DNA of 64,000 nt from Actinomycetota bacterium (GTDB taxonomy: Bacteria > Actinomycetota > Acidimicrobiia > IMCC26256 > PALSA-555): contig PLJD01000043.1 in NCBI GenBank assembly GCA_003140175.1, positions 157,628 to 221,627 on the forward strand. Direction: 5' to 3'. A program made the translations under genes and the position numbers. Under the pieces are notes generated by a model. It had not been told where the DNA came from and made no database searches. It saw nothing but the letters and a program-made list of their open reading frames with translations. Shown piece after piece: positions 26,770 through 35,392 of the stretch. Each line of letters begins with the position of its first letter. Position 1 is the stretch's first letter.

Positions 26770-27866
26770 GCCTCACCGGTGCCGACATGCAAGCCCACCG
26801 AGCCGCGATTCTCGCCGCGACTGGGGGACCGCGTGACCTTCCGGCGACCGGGGCGCTGCTCGAGGACTGGCTCTCGCAGCGGTCCGGGAACACGACCTCG
26901 GTCGGCGCGCTCCGCACCCCCGATGGTGCGGGCGTGTCGAACGAGACCGTGCTGTTCGACGCGACGTGGGTGGAGGAAGGGGCGGGACCGGTCCGACGTC
27001 CGTTGGCGCTGCGGGTCGCGCCGACCGCCGTCCGGCTCTTCCCGGACCCCCTGTTCGAACAGCAGTACCAGCTACTCGACCAGCTCCACCGGCGGAACCT
27101 GGTCCGGGTTGCGGCGATGCTCTGGTTCGAGCCCGACCCGAGCCTGCTCGGCGCGCCGTTCTTCGTGATGGGTGGGCTCGAAGGGCGGGTCCCGATCAGC
27201 TCGCCGGTGTACAACGCGGCCGGTTGGCTGTTCGACGCCACACCGGAGCAGCGCAGGACCGCCTGGACCGCGGCCGTCACCGAGCTCACCCGCATCCATC
27301 GGGTTCCCGTCGATGTCTATCGATTCCTCGATCGGCCCGAGCTCGGCGCCACCGGCAACCAGCAACAGCTCGGCTACTGGGAGCGGTACTGCGACTGGTG
27401 CAGCGACGGTCGGCCCGACGAGTCGCAGCTCGCCACCGGTCAGTGGCTCCGCGATCACGCTCCCGTGGGTCCGGGCGGCCTGGCCTGGGACGACGCCCGG
27501 ATCGGCAACATGATGTTCGACGAGCAGTTCGCGCTGGTCGGCGTCATGGATTGGGAGCAAGTCTCGTCCGGCGGTGCCCGTCACGACCTGGGTTGGTGGC
27601 TCTACTTCGACCACTTCCACAGCACCGCTCAAGGTGTGGCTCGCCTCCCGGGGCTCGGCGACCGCGACGAAACCGTGTCGCTGTGGGAGACGCTCACCGG
27701 CGAGTCGGCTGGCGACCTGTCCTGGTACGAGGCGTTCGCCGGCCACAAGCTGGCGCTCATCTCGATCCGTACGCTCCTGGCCATGGGCCATCCGATGCAG
27801 CGCGCGCTGGCGCTCACGGCCGGCATCCGCGCCCGGGTTCGCGAGGTCGGGGGCATCGACTCATGA
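26766..27866 (+). CDS. APH-family phosphotransferase (ACAD10/11-type kinase)
   Basis: This 366-residue protein starts at ATG 26766, overlapping the Rieske gene by 4 bases. The catalytic loop is LAWDDARIGNMMFD: the usual His-Gly is replaced by Trp-Asp but the catalytic Asp and metal-binding Asn remain. The Mg motif follows as VMDWE. The W-x-D-A-R-x-G-N form is typical of acyl-CoA-pathway kinases rather than antibiotic-resistance enzymes. P. putida LvaA and the N-terminal domains of ACAD10/ACAD11 phosphorylate 4-hydroxyacyl-CoAs so that the phosphate can leave. A similar role is inferred from the neighbouring acyl-CoA ligase and dehydrogenases. Confidence 0.85.
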   Translation: MSLTGADMQAHRAAILAATGGPRDLPATGALLEDWLSQRSGNTTSVGALRTPDGAGVSNETVLFDATWVEEGAGPVRRPLALRVAPTAVRLFPDPLFEQQYQLLDQLHRRNLVRVAAMLWFEPDPSLLGAPFFVMGGLEGRVPISSPVYNAAGWLFDATPEQRRTAWTAAVTELTRIHRVPVDVYRFLDRPELGATGNQQQLGYWERYCDWCSDGRPDESQLATGQWLRDHAPVGPGGLAWDDARIGNMMFDEQFALVGVMDWEQVSSGGARHDLGWWLYFDHFHSTAQGVARLPGLGDRDETVSLWETLTGESAGDLSWYEAFAGHKLALISIRTLLAMGHPMQRALALTAGIRARVREVGGIDS

Positions 27867-28918
27867 TCGCCGCCCACTCACCCGCTCCGACAGATCTCGA
27901 CGAGCTGTTGTCGCCGGCCTGGCTCACCAGCGCGCTGGGGAAGAGATTCCCGGGCCTCGTCGTCGGCGAGGCCACCGTCGTGGAGCGACTGGAGACGCTG
28001 GCGACCAAGGTCCGCTTCACGGTGACCTATGCGGAGACGGCGGGCCACGACGTGACCCACGCCTTGTGCGTCAAGGGGTACTTCAGCGAGGCGGGCGCCG
28101 CGTGGGCGTCGCTCGGCAGTCGCGAGGCCCGCTTCTACGCCGACCTCGCACCCGAACTCCCAATTCAGGTCCCGACGGCCCTGCACACCGGCATCGATCC
28201 ATCCAACCACCACGGCGTGGTCATCATGGAGGACCTCGTCGCCAAGGGCGCGACGTTCCTGACCGCGCTGAGCCCGTACGGCCCTGATCAGGTGGCCGCC
28301 ACCCTCGAACTCCTCGCGTCACTCCATGCCAGCCACTGGAACGACGCCGACCTGCAGAGCGCGGCGTGGCTCGCACCGACCTTTGCGGGCTACGCCAACG
28401 TCATGCCCGACGAGGATCTCGACGTCCTCTTGGACGGACCGCGCGGCGCGGGCATCCCGACCGAGGTCCGCCAAGCACGCCGCTTGAAGTCCGGTCTCGC
28501 CGCGCTGGCGCGTCGCCAGGCCCGTGGCCCGAGCTGCCTCGTGCACGCTGACGCCCACGCCGGCAATCTCTACGAGAGCGCCGACGGCCGCCCCGGGCTG
28601 ATCGACTGGCAGATCTACCAGTTCGCGCAGTGGTCGATCGACGTCGCCTATCACGTCGCCGCCGTCCTCGATCCGTCCGATCGCGAGCGGACCGAGCGCG
28701 ACTTGCTCTGCCACTATCTCGAGCGGCTGGTGGCCGCGGGAGTCGAAGCACCCCGCGTCGACGACGCCTGGGACGACTACCGGGCGTCCCTCGTCTACGG
28801 CTACTACCTGTGGGCCATCACGAGGAAGGTGGACGAGGCAATCACGCTCGAGTTCAACCGACGGCTGGGCACTGCCGTGACGGCCCACGAGAGCCTCGAT
28901 CTCTGCCAGCAAGCCTGA
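27863..28918 (+). CDS. APH-family phosphotransferase, second kinase
   Basis: This 351-residue protein starts at ATG 27863, overlapping the first kinase by 4 bases. The canonical catalytic loop is LVHADAHAGNLYES with the downstream Mg motif LIDWQ. It is divergent from the first kinase and closer to the general APH/EcKL pattern. Two unlike kinases in strict translational coupling between a Rieske oxygenase and an acyl-CoA ligase suggest either a heteromeric kinase or two hydroxylated substrates. The targets are unknown; phosphorylation of a hydroxyacyl-CoA is the inference. Confidence 0.85.
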   Translation: MIAAHSPAPTDLDELLSPAWLTSALGKRFPGLVVGEATVVERLETLATKVRFTVTYAETAGHDVTHALCVKGYFSEAGAAWASLGSREARFYADLAPELPIQVPTALHTGIDPSNHHGVVIMEDLVAKGATFLTALSPYGPDQVAATLELLASLHASHWNDADLQSAAWLAPTFAGYANVMPDEDLDVLLDGPRGAGIPTEVRQARRLKSGLAALARRQARGPSCLVHADAHAGNLYESADGRPGLIDWQIYQFAQWSIDVAYHVAAVLDPSDRERTERDLLCHYLERLVAAGVEAPRVDDAWDDYRASLVYGYYLWAITRKVDEAITLEFNRRLGTAVTAHESLDLCQQA

Positions 28919-28950
28919 CGGGGAACCGGTCGACTCGGGGAGGGCCGAAG

Positions 28951-30543
28951 GTGACGGAGCGGACAGGTCCACAGCGGGCTGAGCTGGCCCCGAATGCGGT
29001 CGCCGGCTGGGCCGCGGACACGCCCGACGCGACATTCCTGGAGCACGTGGACGGCCGTCGCCTCGCCTACCGGGACGTCGACGGTTCCTTGGATCTCTGG
29101 GCGTCCGCGCTCACCGCCACCGGGTTGGCACCGGCCGAGCGCGTGGCATCCTTCGTCACGGACCCGATCGATGCCGCCATCGTCTGGCTGGCCACCGGCC
29201 GGGCCGGTCTGGTCGCGGTGCCCCTCAACACCGCGCACGTCGGACGGATGCTGCGTCACGTGCTCGTCACCTCCGACGCGGCGGCGCTCGTCGTGTCTTC
29301 CGACCTGCTCGACCGGCTCCCCGACGTGCTCGTCGACCTGCCGACGTTGCGGCTGGTCATCGTGCTCGGTGACGAGCTCCGCGAGGGTCCGGAACTCCAT
29401 ACCGCGACCGTCCATGCGGACGATGTCCTCGCCGTCGGGACACGGCATGACTTCGATGGTCCGGATCTGCACGACACGGCAATGCTGCTGTTCACCTCGG
29501 GCACGACGGGACCGTCGAAGGCGGTAGCCGTTCCGTGGGCCGGCGCCCACGGCTACTGGTCGTGGGTGCCCGAGGACACCGTCGGCGCCGGCGAGGGGCT
29601 CTACGCGCCGATGACGATGTTCCACATCTCCGGGCTCGGAGCCCTCCAGGCGGCAGCGTGGCGAGGAAGCCGCTTGGTCACCCGCGACCGCTTTAGTGCC
29701 CAGGCGTTCTGGGACGACACCCGTCGGACCGGTGCCGTCGCCGCCGGGCTCGTCGGTCCCATGACCGCGCTGCTCGCCGCCGCGCCGCCGCGGGCAGACG
29801 ACGCCGAGAACCCTCTCCGCGGAGTGATCCTCGGGCCGATGATCGCCGAGATGACCGCCTTCGAGCGGCGCTTCGGTGTCAAGGTCGCCACGTGCTACGG
29901 CATGACCGAGGTGCCCCCCGTCATCGCGACCGGCTGGGACCATGGGCCCTGGGAAACGTGCGGGCGCCCGATCGACGGCTACCCGTGGCCCGAGGCGCGG
30001 ATCGTCGATGCCCACGACCGCGAGCTCCCACTTGGCGAGGTGGGCGAGCTCATCGTCCGCACGAGCGCCCCGTGGACCTTGAACGCTGGCTATTTTGGTG
30101 ACCCGGCGGCCACCGCATCCGCGTGGCGCAACGGTTGGTTCCATACCGGCGATGCCTTCCGCCGCGACGAAACCGGATGGTTCTACTTCGTCGACCGGAT
30201 GACCGACACCATTCGCCGGCGAGGCGAGAACATCTCGTCGTTCGAGGTGGAACACGTGGTGCTGGAGCATCCAGCGGTGGAGGCTTGTGCGGCCTTCGGC
30301 GTGGCCGACCCGTTCGGTGGGCACGAGGTCATGGTTGCCGTGGTGCCGAAACCCGGAAGGGACCTGGCGCCGCGCGACCTGGGCGCCTACCTTGCCGACC
30401 AGCTCCCGAAGTACATGATCCCGAGATACATCGACCTCCTTGAGGAGCTGCCCAGGAACACCACGTCACTTCGGGTCCAGAAGTTCGTCCTGCGGGACCG
30501 GGGTGTCAGCGACACCACCTGGGACCGCCTGGCCGAGGACTAA
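28951..30543 (+). CDS. Acyl-CoA synthetase (AMP-binding, class I adenylate-forming)
   Basis: This 530-residue protein starts at GTG 28951 behind GGGGAGGG. Core motifs in order: LLFTSGTTGPSKAV (P-loop), TCYGMTEVPPV (A5), WFHTGDAF with FVDRMTDTIRRRGENIS (A7-A8), and a C-terminal LPRNTTSLRVQK. In most members that last segment reads T-P-T-G-K; here the adenylating Lys position is occupied by Arg, which could reduce the first half-reaction or mark a subfamily. It activates a carboxylic acid to its CoA ester in the cytoplasm. The dehydrogenase gene starts on the last base of its stop codon. Confidence 0.92.
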   Translation: MTERTGPQRAELAPNAVAGWAADTPDATFLEHVDGRRLAYRDVDGSLDLWASALTATGLAPAERVASFVTDPIDAAIVWLATGRAGLVAVPLNTAHVGRMLRHVLVTSDAAALVVSSDLLDRLPDVLVDLPTLRLVIVLGDELREGPELHTATVHADDVLAVGTRHDFDGPDLHDTAMLLFTSGTTGPSKAVAVPWAGAHGYWSWVPEDTVGAGEGLYAPMTMFHISGLGALQAAAWRGSRLVTRDRFSAQAFWDDTRRTGAVAAGLVGPMTALLAAAPPRADDAENPLRGVILGPMIAEMTAFERRFGVKVATCYGMTEVPPVIATGWDHGPWETCGRPIDGYPWPEARIVDAHDRELPLGEVGELIVRTSAPWTLNAGYFGDPAATASAWRNGWFHTGDAFRRDETGWFYFVDRMTDTIRRRGENISSFEVEHVVLEHPAVEACAAFGVADPFGGHEVMVAVVPKPGRDLAPRDLGAYLADQLPKYMIPRYIDLLEELPRNTTSLRVQKFVLRDRGVSDTTWDRLAED

Positions 30544-31556
30544 TGGACCTCACGCTCACCGACGACCAAGCGGCGGTCGTGGAGCTGTTCTCGTCGTTCT
30601 TCGCTCGCGAGAGTTCCCCGGCGGTGGTGCGGGCCAGCGAGGCCCTCGGCTTCGCCCCGATGCTGTGGGCGCGACTCCAGGCGCTGGGGGCGGGAGCGAT
30701 CTCGGTGGGGGAGAGCTTCGGAGGCGGCGGGGCTGGCCTGCTCGACGCTGCGCTCGCCGTCGAGCAGGCCGGACGCCACCTGGCGCCGGTGCCGCTGGTG
30801 GAGCACATCGTGACCAGCCGCCTCCTCGAGCGGGTGGGCGCGGCCGACGAACTCGCCGGGGTCCTCGAGCGCGGCGATCCGGTGAGCCTCGCGCTTCGAC
30901 CGGTCGCAACGACCGCCCACCTCCTGCCCGGCGGGGCGGTGGTCCCAACCTTCGCCGCCCTCACCGGCGAGCGGCTGGTGCTCGTGCGCAGTGAAGCCCC
31001 GGGAGTGCCCACCCCCAACGGGAGCGGGCTCGCCGTTGCTGACCGCTCGGTGGTGGACGGCGCGCCCCTCGCCCGCGGCGCGAGCGCAGTCGGCGCCCAC
31101 AGCACCGCGGTGGACGAGTGGCGACTGCTCACCGCCGCGATGCTCGTGGGCCTCGCGGACGCGGCGTTGGAGATCGGCGTCGCCTATGTCAGCGAACGCC
31201 ACCAGTTCGGTGTACCCATCGGCTCATTCCAGGCCATCCAGCACGGTCTCGCCGAGTTCCCCGGCCCGGTGAGCGGGGCTCGGCTGCTCGTGGCCCGCGC
31301 CGCGTGGCGGGCCGATCACGACGAGAACGATCGCCTGCCGGTCGACGCGTCCATGGCCTTGTTGTTCGCCACCGAGCTCGCTCGGAGTGTGACGAGCCGG
31401 GTGTTGCACTACCACGGAGGGTACGGGGTGATGGAGGAGTACGACATCCAGCTGCACTACCGCCGTGCTCGGGGTTGGCCCGCCCAGCTCGGGGACCCGG
31501 CGGCCGAGCTGGATCGGGTCGCCCGGCTTCTCTATGGTCCGAGCGGAGGTCGGTGA
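30543..31556 (+). CDS. Acyl-CoA dehydrogenase, short subunit
   Basis: This 337-residue protein starts at ATG 30543, overlapping the ligase stop by 1 base (TAATG), and its own stop overlaps the next start by 1 base. The C-terminal half carries VSERHQFGVPIGSFQAIQH and LHYHGGYGVMEEYDIQLHYR, diagnostic of the family. The N-terminal domain is shortened and the first flavin-contact motif is weak. It is most likely the partner of the full-length chain at 31556-32722 in an alpha2-beta2 enzyme. This is the second such pair in the window. Confidence 0.9.
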   Translation: MDLTLTDDQAAVVELFSSFFARESSPAVVRASEALGFAPMLWARLQALGAGAISVGESFGGGGAGLLDAALAVEQAGRHLAPVPLVEHIVTSRLLERVGAADELAGVLERGDPVSLALRPVATTAHLLPGGAVVPTFAALTGERLVLVRSEAPGVPTPNGSGLAVADRSVVDGAPLARGASAVGAHSTAVDEWRLLTAAMLVGLADAALEIGVAYVSERHQFGVPIGSFQAIQHGLAEFPGPVSGARLLVARAAWRADHDENDRLPVDASMALLFATELARSVTSRVLHYHGGYGVMEEYDIQLHYRRARGWPAQLGDPAAELDRVARLLYGPSGGR

Positions 31557-32722
31557 TGGACTTCGCTCGAGACCCGGCGATCCTTGCGTTCCAGGAAGAG
31601 GTGCGAGCTGTGCTGGCCGAGCACCTCACCACCGATGTGCTCGAACGCGTGGACGCGACCGGTACCCATCACGACTGGGGACTGCACCGCGCGATCGCGG
31701 CCCGCGGCTGGCTGGCGGCTGCCCTGCCCCGCGAGCTCGGGGGTCAGGGCCGAGGCGCAGACCAGCTCGCCGCCCTCTTCCGTGAGGTCGAGCTGGCGGG
31801 GGCTCCCTACGACGGAATGGCGAACACGATGATGGTCGCGTTCGTGCTCGGCCACCTCGGGTCGGCCTTCCAGCGGGCCGAGGTCCTCGCTCCGCTGCTC
31901 GCCGGCGACGCCATCCCGTGCCTCGGCTACAGCGAGCCGGACTCTGGATCCGACGTCGCCGCGGCGGCCACTTCCGCCGTTCGCACCGGCGACGGATGGA
32001 CCATCACGGGCCAAAAGATGTTCACCAGTCTCGCCGAGGAGGCCCGGTGGGCGTTCCTCCTCACCCGCACCAACCAGGATGTGCCGAAGCACCGGGGGCT
32101 CACGTTCTTCCTCGTGCCGATGGACGACCCGCGCGTCGAGGTGCGACCGGTGCGTACGCTCAGCGGGAAGCGCACCAACATCACGTTCTACGACGGCGTC
32201 CACGTCGGTGACGAATGGCGTGTCGGTGAGGTGGACGATGGCTGGCAGGTCATGCTGGTGGCGCTGGCCTTCGAGCGGGGCGTGGCGGGTGGCGTCAGCG
32301 ATATCACGGCGCTCTACGACGCCGCGCTCGCCCACCTGCGAGACGCGGTCGACGACGACGGCCGTCATCTGCTCGACGACCCGCACGTCCGTTCCCGTCT
32401 CGTCCGGGTCGCCATCGACAAGGAGGTCGCCGAGCTGCTCGGCGACCGAGCGGCGTGGGCGGCCGTGAACGGGATCCCGAACCAAGAGGGAGCGGAGGCG
32501 AAGCTGTTCGGTACCGAAGCCTTCGGGCGAGCCGCGGGCGCGCTGCTCGACGCGCTCGGCCCCGCCGGTCTCCTCGTCCACGCCGCGCTCGATGCGCCGG
32601 CCGGGGGAACCCTCGAACACGCCTATCGGTACGCACCCATCCTCACCACCGCCGGCGGCACCAGCGAGATCCAGAAGAACCTCATCGCCGAGCGCACGCT
32701 CGGACTCCCTCGCCGTCGATGA
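31556..32722 (+). CDS. Acyl-CoA dehydrogenase, long subunit
   Basis: This 388-residue protein starts at ATG 31556. Typical motifs are CLGYSEPDSGSDVAAAAT, DGWTITGQKMFTS and a C-terminal tail GGTSEIQKNLIAERTLGLP. It is organised like the long subunit at 18664-19824. With the coupled short subunit it should dehydrogenate an acyl-CoA with FAD, possibly a branched or ring-containing substrate, since two-chain enzymes in actinobacteria often act on steroid or other bulky acyl-CoAs. The SnoaL-like gene overlaps its stop by 4 bases. Confidence 0.92.
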   Translation: MDFARDPAILAFQEEVRAVLAEHLTTDVLERVDATGTHHDWGLHRAIAARGWLAAALPRELGGQGRGADQLAALFREVELAGAPYDGMANTMMVAFVLGHLGSAFQRAEVLAPLLAGDAIPCLGYSEPDSGSDVAAAATSAVRTGDGWTITGQKMFTSLAEEARWAFLLTRTNQDVPKHRGLTFFLVPMDDPRVEVRPVRTLSGKRTNITFYDGVHVGDEWRVGEVDDGWQVMLVALAFERGVAGGVSDITALYDAALAHLRDAVDDDGRHLLDDPHVRSRLVRVAIDKEVAELLGDRAAWAAVNGIPNQEGAEAKLFGTEAFGRAAGALLDALGPAGLLVHAALDAPAGGTLEHAYRYAPILTTAGGTSEIQKNLIAERTLGLPRRR

Positions 32723-33177
32723 CCGCCGACATCGACCCGGTCACCCGGGAGGGGTTGCGCGCCGTGAGCGAGCGCTACGCGACCGGCGTCGACCGCAAGG
32801 ACGCCGCGCTCTACCTCAGCGCCTTCCTCCCCGATGCCCGGCTCCTCGTCCATGGAGCCGGGGACGAGAAGACCCCCCGGCGGGTGATCAGCGGACACGC
32901 CGAGCTGGCCGGCGTCACCGCCGCGCTTGCCGTCTACGCCCGCACGTTCCACCTGGTGGGCAACGCCGTGTATGACGTGAACGCGTCCACGGCGAGTGGT
33001 GAGGTCTACTGCATTGCCCACCACTTGACGACGGAGCGTGACGGCGACACCAACTTCATCATGTACATCCGCTACCAGGACCGGTACCGGCAGATGGAAG
33101 GCCGCCCGTGGCTGCTCGCTGAGCGCCGAGTGCTCGTGGACTGGACCGAGACCCGCGCCGCTGACCCGTTCCGCTGA
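32719..33177 (+). CDS. SnoaL-like (NTF2-fold) protein
   Basis: This 152-residue protein starts at ATG 32719, overlapping the dehydrogenase gene (ATGA). The size and pattern (RYATGVDRKDAALYLSAF at the start, RRVISGHAELAG near 55) fit the SnoaL_4/NTF2-like fold, which includes small dehydratases, isomerases and hydroxylases. Many such proteins are accessory subunits or isomerases in steroid and aromatic catabolism. No catalytic residue can be assigned with confidence. It is part of the coupled run from 26766 to 33177. Confidence 0.8.
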   Translation: MTADIDPVTREGLRAVSERYATGVDRKDAALYLSAFLPDARLLVHGAGDEKTPRRVISGHAELAGVTAALAVYARTFHLVGNAVYDVNASTASGEVYCIAHHLTTERDGDTNFIMYIRYQDRYRQMEGRPWLLAERRVLVDWTETRAADPFR

Positions 33178-33190
33178 CCCAGGAGACGAT

Positions 33191-34114
33191 ATGAAGATCG
33201 CGCTCGGGCTTCCCTTCCTCGAGTGTCCGCCGAACCCCGCGTTCCTCTCCGGCGGCGCCATCGGTTCGCTCGGGCGCGCGGCCGAGGACGCCGGCTTCGC
33301 GGCCGTCTACCTCACCGAGCATCCGGCACCCAGCCAGCGATGGCGGGTCGCCGGCGGCCACGACGCGCTCGACCCCTTCGTGGGGCTGTCGTTCGTCGCG
33401 GCCGCCACGTCCCGGCTCCGGCTCCTCACCTACCTCGTGGTCCTCCCGTACCGGAACCCCTTCCTCCTCGCCAAGTCGGTCGCCTCGCTCGACGTGCTCT
33501 CGGGCGGGCGGGTCGAACTCGGCCTGGGCGCCGGCTACCAGAAGGGCGAGTTCCACGCCCTCGGGGTGGACTTCGAGGAGCGCAACCGGTTGTTCGACGA
33601 AGCGCTCGAGGTGCTCCCGCTCGCCTGGTCGGGGGAACCGGTCGAGTACCAGGGCCTGCACTTCGCGGCGCGTGACACCGCGTGCCACCCACGACCAGCA
33701 CAACATCCCCACCCTCCCCTCTGGTTGGGAGGCAACAGCAAGCTCACCCGCCGCCGGGTCGTCGAGCACCGCACGGGATGGATGCCGATGCCCAATTCGG
33801 CCGCGACGGCCGCGACCCTGCGGTCTCCCGTCCTGGAAACCATGGACCAACTGGCCGACATGCTCACCGACTGTAAGGAGTACGCCGACGGTGTCGGTCT
33901 CCCGGGCCCGACCGAGATCATGTACGTGCTTCCCGGGATGGCGGCGGGCGCCGGTGCCGGGACCTTCGCCCCCCAGCTCGAGCTGGCACGCCAGGCCCGC
34001 GACCTGGGCGTCACCTGGCTGGCGGTCGGTGGACACGCCACGTCGCTCGACGACATGCTCCGCCTCACCGACCGCTTCCAGTCGGCCGTGATCGCGCCGC
34101 TGGCATCGGACTGA
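33191..34114 (+). CDS. LLM-class (luciferase-like, probably F420-dependent) oxidoreductase
   Basis: This 307-residue protein starts at ATG 33191 with AGGAGA upstream. Family motifs are YLTEHPAP near residue 45, LRLLTYLVVLPYRNP, and LDVLSGGRVELGLGAGYQ at the cofactor-binding edge of the barrel. The protein could carry out a hydride transfer or a flavin-type monooxygenation. It ends the tightly spaced block, 13 bp after the SnoaL-like gene. The cofactor (F420 or FMN) is not certain. Confidence 0.9.
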   Translation: MKIALGLPFLECPPNPAFLSGGAIGSLGRAAEDAGFAAVYLTEHPAPSQRWRVAGGHDALDPFVGLSFVAAATSRLRLLTYLVVLPYRNPFLLAKSVASLDVLSGGRVELGLGAGYQKGEFHALGVDFEERNRLFDEALEVLPLAWSGEPVEYQGLHFAARDTACHPRPAQHPHPPLWLGGNSKLTRRRVVEHRTGWMPMPNSAATAATLRSPVLETMDQLADMLTDCKEYADGVGLPGPTEIMYVLPGMAAGAGAGTFAPQLELARQARDLGVTWLAVGGHATSLDDMLRLTDRFQSAVIAPLASD

Positions 34115-34180
34115 GCCGGGCGGGACCATGACTCCGGGTGGCGTTGGCACCCCGAAGCCATATTGGCGATGATGGCGAGC

Positions 34181-34924
34181 ATGGCGAACGAGAAGGTCTA
34201 CATCCACGAATTCATCGACATCATCGGGCACAACCGGGCGAACTACATGCACCACATGACCGCCAACTGGTCACCGATCGCTCGCGGTGAGCGCAATCAG
34301 CTGTGCTACGGCGTCTGGGGCACGGTGGGGACGACCCGGCGGTGGCCGGAGGTCGTCAACCTCTGGGAGGAAGATGGCTTTTCCGGTCTGGCCCGGTCGT
34401 TCCGTCACGAGTTCAACCACCCGACGCTGCAGAACCCGGGCCTGGCGGAGTGGTGGGCTCGGGCAGCAGACTTCCGGCGGTCCGGCACCGACCGGGTGCT
34501 GGTTCCCGCGCCCTGGACACGAACCATCGAGGAGCTCTGCTCCGACGGCGTGCGAGGTGAGGCGTACGCCCACGAGATGGTCCAGGTCCGGCCAGGAACG
34601 GCGTGGGAATTCCTGGAGCTGGTGCGGAACGACGGTGTTCCAGTGCTCGAGCGCTTCGGGTGGGAGCTGGCGGGCGCGTGGGTCACCGCCATGCGCAACG
34701 ACAGCGAGGTGTTCCTCCTGTGGGCGATCCCGACGTGGGAGCAGTGGGCGGCGTTCGAGGCGGTCCAGCGCACCGACCGCGTCGTCGCGGGCTGGCGAGC
34801 CCAGATGGCGACGCTCGCCTCCGACTGGGACCGTTTCTTGCTCGTGGACTCGCCGCTGAGTCCATTCCGCACCGGCCGACAACCCTCAGAGGACGACCGG
34901 GACACGTTCGAACTCCCGGTCTGA
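34181..34924 (+). CDS. Uncharacterised protein, possible NIPSNAP/dimeric alpha-beta barrel type
   Basis: About 247 residues from ATG 34181 (MANEKVYIHEFIDIIGHN); in-frame ATGs at 34169 and 34172 and a TTG at 34163 are alternatives. The protein has no signal peptide or membrane segment. Two similarly built halves (around residues 10-110 and 120-220), each with a Trp-rich segment such as LWAIPTWEQWAAFEA, suggest a dimeric alpha/beta-barrel protein of NIPSNAP type. I cannot name a function. It lies in the catabolic cluster between the LLM and VOC genes. Confidence 0.6.
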   Translation: MANEKVYIHEFIDIIGHNRANYMHHMTANWSPIARGERNQLCYGVWGTVGTTRRWPEVVNLWEEDGFSGLARSFRHEFNHPTLQNPGLAEWWARAADFRRSGTDRVLVPAPWTRTIEELCSDGVRGEAYAHEMVQVRPGTAWEFLELVRNDGVPVLERFGWELAGAWVTAMRNDSEVFLLWAIPTWEQWAAFEAVQRTDRVVAGWRAQMATLASDWDRFLLVDSPLSPFRTGRQPSEDDRDTFELPV

Positions 34925-34984
34925 TCAGCGGGTAGTGGCTCAGTTTGACGACCGACCGTGCTCGAAGTGCTGGAATAGGACGTA

Positions 34985-35347
34985 ATGATCCGAACCGAGG
35001 GCCTCACCCACGTTCATCTCATCGTCGAGAACCTGGACCGATCGCTGCACTTCTACACCGAGGCATTCGGGTTGGAGGAACAGTTCCGCGACGGCCCCAC
35101 CGTGGTCTTTCTCCGCACGCCCGGTTCAGCCGACTCCATCACGATCAACTGCCAGCCTGGCGATCCGAGGATCGGTCGAGGCGGCATCGACCACCTCGGC
35201 TTCCGGCTCCTCGACAAGACGGACCTTGACGACGCCATCCGGCAAGCCGAGGCTGCCGGAGGTCGCCTGGTCGAGCGCGGCGAACACCAGCCCGGCATCC
35301 CCTTCGCCTACGTGGCGGACCCGGACGGCTATCTCATCGAGCTTTGA
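34985..35347 (+). CDS. VOC (glyoxalase/extradiol dioxygenase) superfamily protein
   Basis: This 120-residue, single-module protein starts at ATG 34985. It begins GLTHVHLIVENLDRSLHFY, with the metal-ligand His in the first strand. GGIDHLGFRL opens the second half and the C-terminal metal-ligand Glu is in ADPDGYLIEL. It would act as a homodimer with a divalent metal, as an isomerase, lyase or epimerase such as methylmalonyl-CoA epimerase. The size fits a small epimerase or glyoxalase. The substrate is not determinable. Confidence 0.88.
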   Translation: MIRTEGLTHVHLIVENLDRSLHFYTEAFGLEEQFRDGPTVVFLRTPGSADSITINCQPGDPRIGRGGIDHLGFRLLDKTDLDDAIRQAEAAGGRLVERGEHQPGIPFAYVADPDGYLIEL

Positions 35348-35375
35348 CCTCACCCTGCGCCACGACGATCAGCGT

Positions 35376-35392
35376 CTATCATGGCTATGATG
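35376..35392. promoter_or_regulatory. Palindromic operator candidate overlapping the dioxygenase start
   Basis: CTATCATGGCTATGATG contains ATCAT-GGCT-ATGAT, a perfect 5-4-5 inverted repeat, and overlaps the first codons of the dioxygenase gene. CTATCATG matches the site at 21640 and the reverse strand CATCATAGC matches 38764-38772. A factor bound here would block a leaderless or short-leader transcript. Confidence 0.45.

Noticed and set aside
26966..27862. Extension of the second kinase back into the first kinase gene
   Set aside because: It is out of frame with a gene that has its own intact motifs; the ATGA overlap at 27863 gives a normal start.
34163..34185. A fourth copy of the GntR motif at the start of the gene at 34181
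   Set aside because: The reverse-strand CATCATCGC differs at a conserved base, and runs of ATG codons alone would generate such a match. It is mentioned only as a weak site.
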